DNA from: Rhodobacteraceae bacterium LMO-JJ12
GTDB taxonomy: Bacteria > Pseudomonadota > Alphaproteobacteria > Rhodobacterales > Rhodobacteraceae
Length of the DNA: 64,000 nucleotides
Assembly: GCA_021555075.1 (NCBI GenBank)
Contig: JAKGBX010000001.1
Coordinates: forward strand, 1,798,001-1,862,000
Direction of reading: 5' to 3'
The translations under genes were made by a program, and so were the position numbers. Of the stretch, positions 42,887-53,563 are shown in pieces; the stretch's first letter is position 1; every line of letters starts with the position of its first letter. Below the pieces are notes generated by a model. The model was given only the letters and a program-made list of their open reading frames with translations, was not told where the DNA came from and searched no databases.

Positions 42887-43429
42887 TCAAACGTCCGAAA
42901 GCTCTTTGGCGTGCATCCATTCGGCGTGCTTGGGTGCCCGTTTGGTTTTTGACCATTCCTCCAGCATTTCCCACTTCACGCTGTCGAGCTTGGCCAGCAT
43001 TGCGTCTTCTTCTGGATCGGGACAGGCCAACTCAAGGCGGTGTCCGTTGGGATCATAGAAATAGATCGAGTGGAAGATCGAGTGGTCGGTCACGCCCAGA
43101 ACCTCGACACCGTTGGCTTCGAGATGATCTTTGAACTCCATCAGCGTTTCGCGATCTTTTACTTTGAATGCAAGATGTTGCGTCCAGATGGGGGTGTTCG
43201 GATCGCGGCCCATTTCCGGCTTGGTCGGCAGTTCAAAGAACGCCAGAACGTTGCCGCTGCCGGCATCCATGAAGATGTGCATGTAGGGGTCGGGATCGTG
43301 GGTTGAAGGGACGTGATCTTCGGCAATGGCAAGAACGAAGTCCATGTTCAGGTTCTTGTTATACCATTCGACGGTCTCTTTCGCGTCTTTGCAGCGATAA
43401 GCGACGTGGTGGATTCTTTCGATTTTCAT
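42887..43429 (-). CDS. VOC-fold (glyoxalase/extradiol dioxygenase-like) protein
   Basis: This 180-residue metalloprotein has the vicinal oxygen chelate fold. The likely metal ligands are His in RIHHVAYRC near the N-terminus, His in WTQHLAFKV in the second half and Glu in DPNGHRLELACPD. A glyoxalase I, a dioxygenase or an isomerase role is possible; substrate unknown. Start 43429 follows AAGGAG at 8 nt. It sits downstream of the peptide transporter operon but is cut off from it by a terminator, so it probably has its own promoter. Confidence 0.78.
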   Translation of the reverse strand: MKIERIHHVAYRCKDAKETVEWYNKNLNMDFVLAIAEDHVPSTHDPDPYMHIFMDAGSGNVLAFFELPTKPEMGRDPNTPIWTQHLAFKVKDRETLMEFKDHLEANGVEVLGVTDHSIFHSIYFYDPNGHRLELACPDPEEDAMLAKLDSVKWEMLEEWSKTKRAPKHAEWMHAKELSDV

Positions 43430-43489
43430 TTTGTAGTCTCCTTGCTCCATGATTTCGTTGTTGTGATAATAGTTACGAATGTAACCATC

Positions 43490-43526
43490 AAGACAAAAGA
43501 AAACCAGGCGCGCGGGCCTGGTTTTC
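43490..43526 (-). terminator. Intrinsic terminator of the peptide ABC operon
   Basis: Read on the minus strand, AAAACCAGGC and GCCTGGTTTT form a 10-bp stem around CCGCGC, followed by CTTTTGTCTT. It lies directly after the stop of the fused ATPase gene. Confidence 0.8.
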
Positions 43527-43540
43527 GTCTGATAAAATGC

Positions 43541-45634
43541 CTATTCGGCTGCGTCAGGCAGTTTTATTACTGGTTCCATGGTCGCAAGCGCCTCGTTCGA
43601 GAGGTGACATTTGATCTGATGGCCTGCGCTCAACTGTCGCATGGGGGGCACTTCGGTGTCGCACAGGTTGCCGGGAACCTGGTCTTTCCAATTGCACCGG
43701 GTCTGAAACGGGCAACCAGGAGGCGGATTCATTGCCGAGGGGATGTCGCCCTCCAGGACAATATGCTTTTTCTTTACCTTCGTGTCGGCGATGGGCACCG
43801 CCGAGAGCAAGGCTTCGGTATAGGGATGGTAGGGTGGGGCGAACACTTCGTCGGTGCTTCCCAGTTCCACCACATGACCGAGATACATAACCATCACACG
43901 ATCGCTCAGGTAGCGCACGATCGAGAGGTCGTGCGAAATGAACAGGAGCGTTGTCTTCTCTTCGCGTTGAATTTCCATTAACAGATCGGTCACAGCCGCC
44001 TGAACGCTCACATCGAGCGCCGAGACGGGCTCATCCGCCACAACGATGCGTGCACCACCGGCAAAGGCGCGGGCGATGCCCACGCGTTGCTTTTGGCCGC
44101 CAGAAAGCTGGCGTGGCATACGGTCGCCAAATTCGCGGGGCAGTTTGACCAGATCGAGCAGCTTCAACATTCGCTCGCGGCGGTCGGCATCATCGGTCCC
44201 GATGTTGAAAATCTCAAGCGCACGAATGATTTGGCGGCCAACCGTCATGGAGGGGTTGAGGGTATCAAAGGGGTTTTGGAACACCATCTGAACGTCGGCC
44301 ACCGTCTGGGTGTCGCGTTTTTCAATGGGTAAGGATTCGATGTTTTTGCCGTCGAGAAGTATCTCGCCGCCGGTCGCTGTTTCCAGTCCCATCAGCACCT
44401 TTGCGAAGGTGGATTTGCCGCAACCCGACTCGCCGACGATGGCCAAAGTTTCACTTTCGCGGGCTTCGAAGCTGAGGGTTTCATTGGCTTTGACCACCCG
44501 TTTTTCACCGCCACCAAAGAGAGCGTTAGCTGCGACCTCGTAGTATTTCTTGAGGTTATCCATCTTCAGGACGACCTCGCCGATCTCGCCCTTTTTCTTT
44601 GTTTCAGCGAGAGTTAGCGGGGCTTTCCAATCAATCTCGCGGAACCGCAGACAGCGGCTTTCGTGCGCACCGTCGCCATCGACATCGAACATCGGGACAA
44701 ACCCTTCGTCGCACAGACCGTCGGCAAAGTAGTCGCAGCGGGGGCCGAAGTTGCAGCCCTTGGGACGTTCATGCGGCAGCGGGAAATTGCCCGGTATCGC
44801 CACCAGCGGGCGCGAGTTCTTGTCGGCGCCGGGCAGCGGGATGGAGCGGAAAAGTGCTTGGGTATAAGGGTGTTGCATGTTGTTGAAGACGGTTTCGATA
44901 TCGCCGCGCTCGACCGCTTCGCCGGAATACATCACGCAGATCCGGTCGCAGGTTTCCAGAACCAGCCCGAGATTGTGCGAGATGAACAGCATCGAGGTGC
45001 CGTATTTCTTGCCCAGATCCTTGACCAGTTCGACGACGGCGGCCTCGACCGTTACGTCGAGCGCGGTTGTCGGCTCATCCAGGATCAGCAAAGAAGGCTT
45101 TGACATCAATGCCATAGCGATCACGATGCGCTGTTGTTGACCACCCGAAAGCTGATGCGGGAAGGAGCGCAGCATGCGTTGGGGGTCGGGGAGTTTGACG
45201 TCCGTCACAACCTCAAGGGCGCGCTGATATGCCTCGTGTTCGCTGACGCCTTCGTGAATCATTGGCACTTCCATCAGCTGTTTGCCGATCCGCATGGCGG
45301 GGTTGAGGGAGGCCATAGGCTCTTGATAAATCATGGCAATTTCGTTGCCACGGATATTGCGCAGCTCGTCAGGCGCCATTTGCTCCATGTTGCGGCCCTT
45401 GAACTTGATCGAGCCGCCGACGATGCGCCCGTTCTTGCCCAGATCGCGCATTACGCCGAGTGCGACCGTACTTTTTCCGCAGCCGGATTCTCCAACCAAA
45501 CCAACGGCTTCGCCGGGGGCGACCTTGACCGAGAAGTCCATAACCGCAGGGATTTCCCGAAGTCGCGTGAAGAAGGAAATCGACAGTTTGTCGATCTCCA
45601 AAATGGGTCCGTCATGATCGAGAATTTTCGCCAT
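43541..45634 (-). CDS. Fused peptide ABC transporter ATPase (DppD-DppF type)
   Basis: This 697-residue protein has two complete ABC ATPase domains. The first has Walker A GESGCGKS at residues 48-55, signature LSGGQQQRIVIA and Walker B LLILDEPTTALD. It has its oligopeptide-type C-terminal Cys motif (CNFGPRCDYF...CDEG). The second has VGESGCGKSTFAKVL, LSGGQKQRVGIARA, IVVADEPVSALD and its own Cys motif (CPFQTRCNW...CDTE). The C-terminal Cys motifs are those of dipeptide and oligopeptide ATPases. Together with two permeases and a binding protein it makes a complete importer operon. Fused forms are known, so this is not novel in itself. Confidence 0.92.
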   Translation of the reverse strand: MAKILDHDGPILEIDKLSISFFTRLREIPAVMDFSVKVAPGEAVGLVGESGCGKSTVALGVMRDLGKNGRIVGGSIKFKGRNMEQMAPDELRNIRGNEIAMIYQEPMASLNPAMRIGKQLMEVPMIHEGVSEHEAYQRALEVVTDVKLPDPQRMLRSFPHQLSGGQQQRIVIAMALMSKPSLLILDEPTTALDVTVEAAVVELVKDLGKKYGTSMLFISHNLGLVLETCDRICVMYSGEAVERGDIETVFNNMQHPYTQALFRSIPLPGADKNSRPLVAIPGNFPLPHERPKGCNFGPRCDYFADGLCDEGFVPMFDVDGDGAHESRCLRFREIDWKAPLTLAETKKKGEIGEVVLKMDNLKKYYEVAANALFGGGEKRVVKANETLSFEARESETLAIVGESGCGKSTFAKVLMGLETATGGEILLDGKNIESLPIEKRDTQTVADVQMVFQNPFDTLNPSMTVGRQIIRALEIFNIGTDDADRRERMLKLLDLVKLPREFGDRMPRQLSGGQKQRVGIARAFAGGARIVVADEPVSALDVSVQAAVTDLLMEIQREEKTTLLFISHDLSIVRYLSDRVMVMYLGHVVELGSTDEVFAPPYHPYTEALLSAVPIADTKVKKKHIVLEGDIPSAMNPPPGCPFQTRCNWKDQVPGNLCDTEVPPMRQLSAGHQIKCHLSNEALATMEPVIKLPDAAE

Positions 45635-45768
45635 TAACTTTCTCCTTTCACGTCCGAATCGGGGGGGTGACTCGCGTATGACGCCCGGCTGACTTCCGGC
45701 TGCCGTCTGACTCCGGCATTCGGGCCGGGGTCATTTGTTGCTGTGGCGTGCGCGTTGTTCATGACCTG

Positions 45769-47511
45769 TTAATCCCTCAGCGATTCTTCGCGCAGGCCGT
45801 CAGCCAGCAGGTTGAGCCCGAGAACCATCGTCAGAAGGGCGAAGGCGGGGGGCAGGGCCGGATGTGGGTAGATCGACAGGAGCTTGCGGCCCTCGTTGAT
45901 GGTCGAGCCCCAATCCGGGCTTTCTGGCGGCAGGCCAAGGCCGAAGAAACCCAGGGTGCCGAGCAGGATCGTGGTGTAGCCGATGCGCAGACAGAAATCG
46001 ACGATCAGCGGCCCGCGCGCGTTGGGTAGGATTTCCCAGAGCATGATATACCACGGACCTTCGCCGCGGGTTTGCGCCGCCGCAACGTAATCGCGGGTGT
46101 GGATGTCGAGCGCTAGGCCGCGCACGATCCGGAAGACCGTGGGCGAATTTACGAACACGACCGACACGAAAACCACGAGTATGCCGCCGGGGATATTGAT
46201 CGGGTCGATCCAGCTCGTGCTTATGGTGAGACCAATCTTGTTCAGGACACCGACCAGGGGGCTGAAGATATCTATTGCCGTGCCCTGCTGCGAGACGATC
46301 CACAAATACACTACGATCAACGGAATCATGACGACGGCCATAATCAAGTTTCGCTTGCTGGGTTGGGTTCGATAGCGCGAATTCAGCAAGATTGAGACGA
46401 AGATCAGCGGGAAGATGAACAGGACCAGAGCCATGTAGTTGGGAAGCCCTGTCAGAACGATTTCGGGTGTCACCAGCAGGTAGAACAGCAAGATCACCGG
46501 GAAGGCGAGAATGAGGTTGGCGAGGAAGCTGAGAAATGTGTCGAGCTTGCCGCCGTAATAGCCCGCAGGCAGGCCCAGCGTGATGCCAACCATGAAGGCG
46601 AATAGCGTGGCCACCGGCGCGATGCGGATGACGATCACCGAGCCTTCGACCATCCGGCTGAAAACATCGCGTGCCAGATTGTCACCGCCCAGAAGGTAGA
46701 ACGGATAGTCGCCCAGTTCAGCGCGCGAGAGGGGCGTGCCGGGCAGCTTGTTCTTCATGCCCGAGGCCTGTTCAAGCGCGCCATGCGTGGAGATCATATC
46801 GAAGACGCCGACATAAAGCGCGGTGAACACCCAGAACATGACCAGAAAGAAGCCGACCATGCCGATCACGCTGTCAAACAGTTTGCCGTAGAGACCGAGG
46901 CGGCGCTTGTAGTGGATCGAAACGCCATAAAGCACGACGAGCGATATCCAGACGGGCATGAAGCGCACGACGATATTGGCAAGGATACCTCGGTTTTCTA
47001 ATACCGATATGTATCTGTGGCGCGCGATTTCGTCGGCGGCCGGCATGGCCCCGTCTTCGAATTGGGCGAGCCAAGCGGAGTGCGCCGCGCCCTGCCAGAG
47101 AAGTGTCACCACGAGCCAGAGCACGATCAGCATGGCGATAATCAGGATCGACCATTTGAAGATCAGCCCCATGAACGCCGCCGGGTTGTCAAAGAAGGTG
47201 TTCATGAATATCGCGAGCATGGCGGAAAACACGCCCAGAGCCACGATGATCGCCAACATCCAGCCAATGCTGGAAAGTGACAGGCCTTCGTCGGTCGAGC
47301 CGGAAATGCCGCCGTAGACATAGTTGAACCCGACAAAGACAAGCAGCAGAACCGCGATGCCGTTGAACAGCAGAAAGCTGGTGCGCGGTGATGAGTTGGT
47401 GAAGCCAAGCAGCGCGGTGCAGAGCCCCGTGACGATGGCCATGGTGATCAAGACGAGAAACAGCGATGCGAAGGTGCTGCCGTAGGCGCCAAACCAAGTG
47501 AGTTGTTCCAT
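45769..47511 (-). CDS. Enlarged peptide ABC transporter permease (DppC type)
   Basis: This 580-residue permease is about twice the usual 280-300 residues. The C-terminal half has the DppC core: LGGDNLARDVFSRMVEGSVI, a TM series, and an EAA loop in RDYVAAAQTRGEGPWYIMLW, then EILPNA. The N-terminal ~250 residues add about five extra hydrophobic helices (SLFLVLITMAIVTGL, LLFNGIAVLLLVFVGF, MLAIIVALGVFSAMLAIF, WSILIIAMLIVLWLVVTLL and others). An extra membrane insert (about 375-450, including LIMAVVMIPLIVVYLWIVS) interrupts the core. Start 47511 has GAGGAG 8 nt upstream. It begins 16 nt after the DppB-type gene. Confidence 0.85.
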   Translation of the reverse strand: MEQLTWFGAYGSTFASLFLVLITMAIVTGLCTALLGFTNSSPRTSFLLFNGIAVLLLVFVGFNYVYGGISGSTDEGLSLSSIGWMLAIIVALGVFSAMLAIFMNTFFDNPAAFMGLIFKWSILIIAMLIVLWLVVTLLWQGAAHSAWLAQFEDGAMPAADEIARHRYISVLENRGILANIVVRFMPVWISLVVLYGVSIHYKRRLGLYGKLFDSVIGMVGFFLVMFWVFTALYVGVFDMISTHGALEQASGMKNKLPGTPLSRAELGDYPFYLLGGDNLARDVFSRMVEGSVIVIRIAPVATLFAFMVGITLGLPAGYYGGKLDTFLSFLANLILAFPVILLFYLLVTPEIVLTGLPNYMALVLFIFPLIFVSILLNSRYRTQPSKRNLIMAVVMIPLIVVYLWIVSQQGTAIDIFSPLVGVLNKIGLTISTSWIDPINIPGGILVVFVSVVFVNSPTVFRIVRGLALDIHTRDYVAAAQTRGEGPWYIMLWEILPNARGPLIVDFCLRIGYTTILLGTLGFFGLGLPPESPDWGSTINEGRKLLSIYPHPALPPAFALLTMVLGLNLLADGLREESLRD

Positions 47512-47527
47512 GTGTCCGGCTCCTCGC

Positions 47528-48613
47528 TCAAGAAATCCGGATGCGCGGGTTGAGGAACACATAGCCGATATCGGAAATCAGCTGTGTGACCAGAACGACC
47601 ACGACCGAAACTACCGAGACGCCCAGAAGCAGCTCGATGTCATTGTTGCTTGCGGCCTGAACCAGGGTCCAGCCGAAGCCTTTGTAGTTGAACAGTGTCT
47701 CGACAATCACCACCCCATTCAGAAGCCAGGGGATCTGGAGCATGATCACGGTGAAAGGCGCGATCAGCGCGTTTCTGAGCGCGTGTTTCATGACGATGTT
47801 GCGAAAGCTGACGCCCTTGAGGCGGGCGGTACGGATATATTGTGCTGTCATTACCTCGGCCATCGAAGCGCGGGTCATGCGGGCGATATAGCCCATGCCA
47901 TAGAGCGAGATGGTCAACACCGGCAGGAAGAAATTATTGAAATTGGCGTTGTCTGTCGCCTGGGTTGCGGTGCCGCGAAAGAGTGTCTTGCCTTCGATCA
48001 GCCCCCAATCGGCGAGGATTGGAGAGAGGCCGTTTTGAGATGAGGCCAGAAGCGCGATGAAGATCACGCCCGAGACATATTCCGGTGTCGCCGTGGTGGC
48101 GATCGAGACGGTGGAGAGGCTTCTGTCGGTGCGTGAGCCTTCACGCATCCCCGCCAGCACGCCGATCAGTAGCGCGGCAGGCACCATCAGAAGCATCGTG
48201 AAGAACATGAGTTTTGCTGTCAGCCCGAGACGCTTGGTAACGATATCCCAAACGGATTCCCGAAAGACCGTGGAGTAGCCCCAGTCGCCTTGCAAGACGC
48301 CGCAGAACCGTGCTGCGGTGGTTGGGTCATCATTTTCGGCGAGGCAACGCCCGGTTGTATTGCCGCTGTCATCGGTTCGGGTGAAGCCCGGCAATACCCC
48401 GAGCCATTGCCCGTATTTCACCGGCACAGGCTGAAGATAGCCGCGATTGCCCAGCCATTGCTCAACTTGTTCGTCGGTCATCCGCTGGTTGCCCTGGGTC
48501 TTGGCCAGTTTTTCCAGATTTGGATAGAGGTTGGTCAGGTAAAAGACGACAAAAGTCAGGCAGATAGCCGTGAGGATCATCACCCCCAATCGGCGCAGAA
48601 TGAACAGTCCCAT
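47528..48613 (-). CDS. Peptide ABC transporter permease (DppB type)
   Basis: This 361-residue permease starts with MGLFILRRLGVMILTAICLT, the typical first helix of DppB/OppB. It has a long periplasmic loop of about 90 residues, LQGDWGYSTVFRESVWDIV, and the EAA-like AQYIRTARLKGVSFRNIVMK-HALRNA motif. With its partner it would form the transmembrane channel for a peptide or a peptide-like or opine-like solute. Second gene of the operon, 130 bp after the binding protein gene. Confidence 0.9.
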   Translation of the reverse strand: MGLFILRRLGVMILTAICLTFVVFYLTNLYPNLEKLAKTQGNQRMTDEQVEQWLGNRGYLQPVPVKYGQWLGVLPGFTRTDDSGNTTGRCLAENDDPTTAARFCGVLQGDWGYSTVFRESVWDIVTKRLGLTAKLMFFTMLLMVPAALLIGVLAGMREGSRTDRSLSTVSIATTATPEYVSGVIFIALLASSQNGLSPILADWGLIEGKTLFRGTATQATDNANFNNFFLPVLTISLYGMGYIARMTRASMAEVMTAQYIRTARLKGVSFRNIVMKHALRNALIAPFTVIMLQIPWLLNGVVIVETLFNYKGFGWTLVQAASNNDIELLLGVSVVSVVVVLVTQLISDIGYVFLNPRIRIS

Positions 48614-48743
48614 GTGTTTGCCCCTGTTGATAAGGCTGTGGCGGACATGTTGACCTGTCCGTCCTTGTTTCCCGGTGTCGTGAATGGCCGGGCTGGCCGG
48701 GTCGCGCCAGATCGTTCAGCGCGGCCCGGTTGTTTTCGAAAGA

Positions 48744-50408
48744 TCAGGCGGTGAGCCCGAACTTGTAGTAGTGGAATTCATGGGCCGGATGCTTTTCGGT
48801 TCCCACGAATTTGCCGTTCTGGTGGTTGAAGAGCGAACGCCAATAGGGCTGAATGATTACCCCGTCATCGCGCATCGTCTGTTCAATCTTGGCCATCACC
48901 TCGCGGCGTTTGTCAGCATCGGCAATCGAAAGTGCGTCGTTGATCAGCGCGTCGAAGTCCGGGTTGGAATAGGCTGCCTCGTTCCAGGCTTCGCCGGAGC
49001 GATAGGCCAGTGCGAGAATTTGCACATCCAGCGGGCGGTGGTTCCATTGTGTCGCGCTGAACGGATATTTCGTCCAGTCGTTCCAGAACGTCGCCCCCGG
49101 CAGAACGGTGCGCTTGACCGAGATACCCGCGTCGCGCAGTTGCGCGGCGATGGCGTCGCAGGTGTTGCGCTGCCAGTCGTCATCGACGCTGATCAGCTCA
49201 TGTTCGAAATCCTTGGCGCTTGACGCGGCCATCATTTCGCCGGCGGCTGCGGAATCGGTCGGCGCCGGGCCGATGTCGGCATAGGCCGGGTGGATCGGGC
49301 AGACATGGTGGTTTTCGGCAAGGGTGCCGCGACCGGAATAGCCCAACTCAAGACAGACGTTGTTGTCGACCGCCAGAGCCAGCGCGCGGCGCACATCACC
49401 GTCTGCATAGGGCTTCGTGCCGTCGACTTCGGCCTCCTGGTTGGTGCGCACGACGATGGTTGCCGCCGTAATCGCTTCGGATTGCTCCCAGCCGATGCCG
49501 TCCATGATGTCGATGAAATCGCCGACGGTTTCATAGAGCAGATCCACCTCTTCGGATTCTGCCGCCGCCACCCAGGCCGAGGGGTCGGTGCCGTAGTCAA
49601 TCAGCTCGACCCGGTCAAGATAGGGGCCGCCGTAAACCGCAGTTCCCCACCATTCCATTTCGGTGTTGCGATTGAACGAGCATTTCACGCCGACTTCCAG
49701 TTCGTCGGGCAGATATGGACCGGTTCCGATACCGTTTTCCCAGATGTCGCCGCCTGTATAGCTAGAATGGAAGATTGCAGCCGGGTAGTCGGACATGTTG
49801 GCGATAATCGCGATGTCAGGGGAGGACAGCGACAGCTTGACCGTATGGCCGTCGACCACAGTGATCGCACCCTCACGGGCTTTTTTGGTCGACTCGTCGA
49901 TCAACGTGCTCAGACGGCTGGCCATCGAGTTGGTCTCGTTTGTGGCGTCGCACCAGAGGCCGATCACCCGCGCGACATCGTCGGCGGTGAAATCGTCACC
50001 ATTGTTCCACTTGACGCCCTTGCGTACGTTCAGGGTGTATTCGGTGGCATCATCATTGATGTCCCAGCTTTCCAGCAGCATGCCGCGGAATGTCCCGTCG
50101 GAATTGTACTCGACCAGGTATTCAAGGAAGCCGCGCGACTGATTGCCGATTTCCGACCAGTCATAGGTGCGCGGGTCTTTCATCGCCTTGACGCTGGTCT
50201 GAATGCGAATGGTGCCGCCAGATTTGGGCGTTGCGGCTTTGGCCGGAGCGGCGAGGCCGATCATCGAGTAGGCGGCCGCAGTGGTTACGCCAAAGGTCGA
50301 GGCGCGCGTGAGAAATTCGCGGCGGCTAAGCTTGCCCGCCTTGAATTCTTCGGCAAACATCTTGGCGGCCTTGTGCACCGGTTTACCGTTGATTGTGGAT
50401 TGGGTCAT
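48744..50408 (-). CDS. Peptide-type ABC transporter substrate-binding protein, Tat-exported
   Basis: This 554-residue extracellular solute-binding protein is of family 5 (SBP_bac_5). A twin-arginine signal is visible: [14 protein letters not shown] followed by a hydrophobic stretch ending [11 protein letters not shown] (about residues 28-60). Family blocks are [53 protein letters not shown] and [18 protein letters not shown]. Ligand identity (dipeptide, oligopeptide, opine or nickel chelate) cannot be told from sequence. It is the first gene of the importer operon. Confidence 0.92.
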   Translation of the reverse strand: MTQSTINGKPVHKAAKMFAEEFKAGKLSRREFLTRASTFGVTTAAAYSMIGLAAPAKAATPKSGGTIRIQTSVKAMKDPRTYDWSEIGNQSRGFLEYLVEYNSDGTFRGMLLESWDINDDATEYTLNVRKGVKWNNGDDFTADDVARVIGLWCDATNETNSMASRLSTLIDESTKKAREGAITVVDGHTVKLSLSSPDIAIIANMSDYPAAIFHSSYTGGDIWENGIGTGPYLPDELEVGVKCSFNRNTEMEWWGTAVYGGPYLDRVELIDYGTDPSAWVAAAESEEVDLLYETVGDFIDIMDGIGWEQSEAITAATIVVRTNQEAEVDGTKPYADGDVRRALALAVDNNVCLELGYSGRGTLAENHHVCPIHPAYADIGPAPTDSAAAGEMMAASSAKDFEHELISVDDDWQRNTCDAIAAQLRDAGISVKRTVLPGATFWNDWTKYPFSATQWNHRPLDVQILALAYRSGEAWNEAAYSNPDFDALINDALSIADADKRREVMAKIEQTMRDDGVIIQPYWRSLFNHQNGKFVGTEKHPAHEFHYYKFGLTA

Positions 50409-50678
50409 ACATCATCTCCCTGTCTGACTTTTCTTATTGCGAGAACAACAGCGGGGCATCGTCGCCCGCCATCGCTTCTTTCGTGTTCGTTGCAGCACCT
50501 ATTCCCGCACGTCTTTCCCTCTGCGTCAACGGTGGGAATCGGCCTTGACGAGATAAAAAACGACATTTTCCTCGACTAAAAACGACATTTGTGTCGAGAA
50601 ACGGGTCGACGTAGGTGTTCAACTATCGTTGCGTCGTCCGGAGGCACGCGCGCTTGCGCAAGGCAAATCATGCGCTGT

Positions 50679-51500
50679 TCAGGACGTTTTGTCGATCTGC
50701 TTGTCGATCCGGGCGCGGGCGGCGGTACGCAGTTCGGAGGGCGATTTGCCGGTATGTTTGACGATGAAGCGCGAGAAGTAGGCCGCACTTCGAAAGCCCA
50801 GATGCGTCGCGATTCGCCCGATGGGAAAGCTGCTGTCGGCAAGCAGGCTGCGCGCGCTGTGCAGGCTGGTTTCGGTCAGGATATCGGCGCCACTTAGACC
50901 GCAGGCGGATTTGCACGAGCGTGACAGATGGGTTGCGGTCACGCCGAGGGCGTCGGCATGGGCGGCCATCGGGCGATTGCTGCGATAGTCGCGCGCAACG
51001 ATATCGGCGAAGCTGGACGCGAGGCGGGCGTCTGCGCCGGGCGCGGGGTGGGGCGGTTGTTCGAGCAGTGCGCGGCGCAGCCAGATGGCGACAAGCGTGG
51101 CATGAGCGCGCGCGGCTTCGCCGTGATACGCGCCGCCCGCGTCCTGTTCGCGCTGCATGGCGTCGAGCAGGCGGGTCAAGGCACCCTGTTCCTGAAGGTT
51201 GGCGGTGCGCAGGACATGCGAGGTCTCGGGCAGGGCAATATCGGCAGAGACGGGCAAGCGCAGGATCGTGCCGATGGATTGCGGACCGAGGGTGATAGAG
51301 AACAGCGTTCCGGCGGTCAGAAAAAGCGTGCTTTGTTGTGTCAGTGAATGACGGTTGGCGCGGATCACGGCATTGCCGTTGCCGCGAGTGAGGCGGATCA
51401 TCAGGTGGTCTTTGCTGCGGTGTTGCAGGGCGAGGCGCCAGGCGTTGGCGCCGGCAAACCGGGTGAGAGGGTGGATTTCGGGGGTGTCATTGGTGGACAT
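50679..51500 (-). CDS. AraC-family transcriptional regulator
   Basis: This 273-residue regulator has an N-terminal sensory half of unknown ligand. Its C-terminal pair of helix-turn-helix motifs is typical of AraC: AAHADALGVTATHLSRSCKS (recognition in the first) and IGRIATHLGFRSAAYFSRFI in the second, followed by KHTGKSPSELR, the AraC signature end. It lies 270 bp upstream of the peptide importer on the same strand and is a candidate regulator of that operon. The gap 50409-50678 has no gene; an AT-rich segment around 50540-50600 could hold a promoter. Confidence 0.88.
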   Translation of the reverse strand: MSTNDTPEIHPLTRFAGANAWRLALQHRSKDHLMIRLTRGNGNAVIRANRHSLTQQSTLFLTAGTLFSITLGPQSIGTILRLPVSADIALPETSHVLRTANLQEQGALTRLLDAMQREQDAGGAYHGEAARAHATLVAIWLRRALLEQPPHPAPGADARLASSFADIVARDYRSNRPMAAHADALGVTATHLSRSCKSACGLSGADILTETSLHSARSLLADSSFPIGRIATHLGFRSAAYFSRFIVKHTGKSPSELRTAARARIDKQIDKTS

Positions 51501-51573
51501 CAGGGGTGCAGTCGGGATTGTGCAAGGCTGGGGCAGAAATTGGATGAAAGCTTGCGCTAAAAGTTGGGAAAGA

Positions 51574-52431
51574 TCAAGTGGCGGAAGTGCTGCGCCAGGC
51601 TTTCATACGGGCGCGAAACCAGGTTCTCTGGCGTTTGGCATATTGCCGCGTGGCAATTATGGCGGCGGTGCGCGCCTCGTCCAGCGTGATTTCACCCTTG
51701 AGATGGGCGATTAGCTCGGGCGCGCCGATGGCACGCGACGAGGGGCGTGAGACATCCCAATCGGCAAGGTTGGCGCGGGCCTCATCAAGCGCGCCTTGCG
51801 CAAGCATCATATCGAACCGGCGTTCGATCCGGGGGGTAAGCCAGTCCTTGGGAGCGTCGATCAGCAAAGCGGTGCAGGACGCGAGCGCCAGCAGCGGGGG
51901 CGGTGTGTCATCCTGCCAGTCGGCGAGGCTGCGCCCGGTGGTGCGCTGGACCTCCCAGGCGCGCTGGACGCGCATGCGGTTTTGTTGGTCGATACGGGCG
52001 GTGGTGGCGGGATCGAGGGCGGCCAGCATCGTCTCGCGGCTTAAGGCGTCGGCCTCGGCGCGGATGTTGGGCGGGGTGAGTGGGATCTCGGCCAGACCTT
52101 CGGTGAGGGCCGAGAAATAGAGCCCGGTGCCGCCGACAATGATCGGGCGCTGATCAAGGACGGGCGTGAGATCACGCAGCCAGTGGCCTACGGAATAGCT
52201 CTGATCTCCGGGCACATGGCCATAGAGCGCATGGGACGCGCGGGCGAGATCCTCGGCGGGCGGGCGGGCCGTGAGCACGCGCCAGTTGGCAAAGACCTGC
52301 AGCGCGTCGGCATTGACGATCACGCCGCCCTGGGTCTCGGCAATTTCCAGCGCGAGAGCGGATTTGCCGCTGGCGGTGGGGCCGGCGATCAGGACGGGGC
52401 GGTCTGGTTTGATGTCGGCAAGTGGGATCAT
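51574..52431 (-). CDS. miaA: tRNA dimethylallyltransferase
   Basis: This enzyme adds an isopentenyl group to A37 of tRNAs reading UNN codons. The 285-residue protein has the nucleotide loop [19 protein letters not shown] (about residues 13-31), the substrate Asp in [43 protein letters not shown] and the C-terminal [13 protein letters not shown]. It usually has the Asp/Ser-rich DSMQVY in place of DALQVF; the Ser to Ala change may be tolerated. Divergent from pyrH. Confidence 0.95.
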   Translation of the reverse strand: MIPLADIKPDRPVLIAGPTASGKSALALEIAETQGGVIVNADALQVFANWRVLTARPPAEDLARASHALYGHVPGDQSYSVGHWLRDLTPVLDQRPIIVGGTGLYFSALTEGLAEIPLTPPNIRAEADALSRETMLAALDPATTARIDQQNRMRVQRAWEVQRTTGRSLADWQDDTPPPLLALASCTALLIDAPKDWLTPRIERRFDMMLAQGALDEARANLADWDVSRPSSRAIGAPELIAHLKGEITLDEARTAAIIATRQYAKRQRTWFRARMKAWRSTSAT

Positions 52432-52609
52432 GGGTTTGTCCTAGCCGCGTTTTTCTTGAAAGAAAACGGGGCGAAATCTTTGAGAGACTTCGATTTCGTC
52501 GGGGAAGGGCGGCGGATTCTGCCTATTGACGGCATTCCCGCATTGATACTGACAGGTATTTGCGACATCTTGCGGCGAATTTCAAACCGCTGTCCAAATG
52601 GAGTGCACA

Positions 52610-53377
52610 ATGAGCCAGGATGCTGCACCTGCCGCTAAATCTGACATTGGGCAGGAGCCCGGTTCGGGTGTCTCGTTCAAACGTGTGATGTTGAAAATAT
52701 CAGGTGAGGCGCTGATGGGGGATCAGGGCTTTGGGCTGCATCCGCCGACCGTTGCGCGAATCGCGCGCGAGGTAAAATCGGTCCATGATCTGGGCGTGGA
52801 AATCTGCATGGTGATCGGCGGCGGCAACATCTTTCGCGGCCTTCAAGGCAGCGCGCAGGGGATGGAGCGGACCACCGCCGATTATATGGGCATGCTGGCG
52901 ACAGTGATGAACGCGCTGGCGATGCAATCTGCGCTTGAAGATATTGGCGTGTTCACGCGGGTGATTTCGGCCATTCCGATGGATCAGGTTTGTGAGCCCT
53001 ACATTCGTCGCCGCGCGGTGCGCCATCTGGAGAAGAAGCGCGTGTGCATTTTTGCTGCGGGCACCGGCAACCCCTATTTCACCACCGACACCGCCGCGAC
53101 GCTACGCGCCAGCGAGATGGCTTGTCAGGCGATTTTCAAGGGCACCAAGGTGGACGGGGTATATGACAAGGACCCTGTGACGAACGCGGATGCGGTGCGC
53201 TATGACAATATCAGCTATGACGACGTGCTGACCAAGCATCTTAAGGTGATGGACGCGAGCGCGATTGCGCTGGCGCGTGACAACAACCTACCGATCATTG
53301 TCTTTTCTCTGGACGAGCCGGGCGGGTTCCGTGGCATTCTGGCGGGCGAGGGCACCTATACGACCGTCCGTCCGTGA
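52610..53377 (+). CDS. pyrH: UMP kinase
   Basis: This hexameric kinase makes UDP from UMP. The 255-residue protein of the amino acid kinase fold has [61 protein letters not shown] and [13 protein letters not shown] 52610 was chosen because TGGAG lies 8 nt upstream; an ATG 12 nt earlier lacks a site. It opens the pyrH-frr-uppS-cdsA-dxr-rseP series conserved in proteobacteria. Confidence 0.96.
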   Translation: MSQDAAPAAKSDIGQEPGSGVSFKRVMLKISGEALMGDQGFGLHPPTVARIAREVKSVHDLGVEICMVIGGGNIFRGLQGSAQGMERTTADYMGMLATVMNALAMQSALEDIGVFTRVISAIPMDQVCEPYIRRRAVRHLEKKRVCIFAAGTGNPYFTTDTAATLRASEMACQAIFKGTKVDGVYDKDPVTNADAVRYDNISYDDVLTKHLKVMDASAIALARDNNLPIIVFSLDEPGGFRGILAGEGTYTTVRP

Positions 53378-53563
53378 ATGAGGTGGTGTAGGGTGGTTTG
53401 CCGTGGGGCGAATATGGGCAGGGCTATGTAATCCTGACGATTGAAGGGCTGGAAGTCGGGGAGGCCCGCGCGGGGGGCGGATGGAAAGCTTGCTGGTGTT
53501 TTCACCACTCCTTGATTAATACCTCTTACAATGCCGAAACGGCCACACTACAGGAAAATACCC

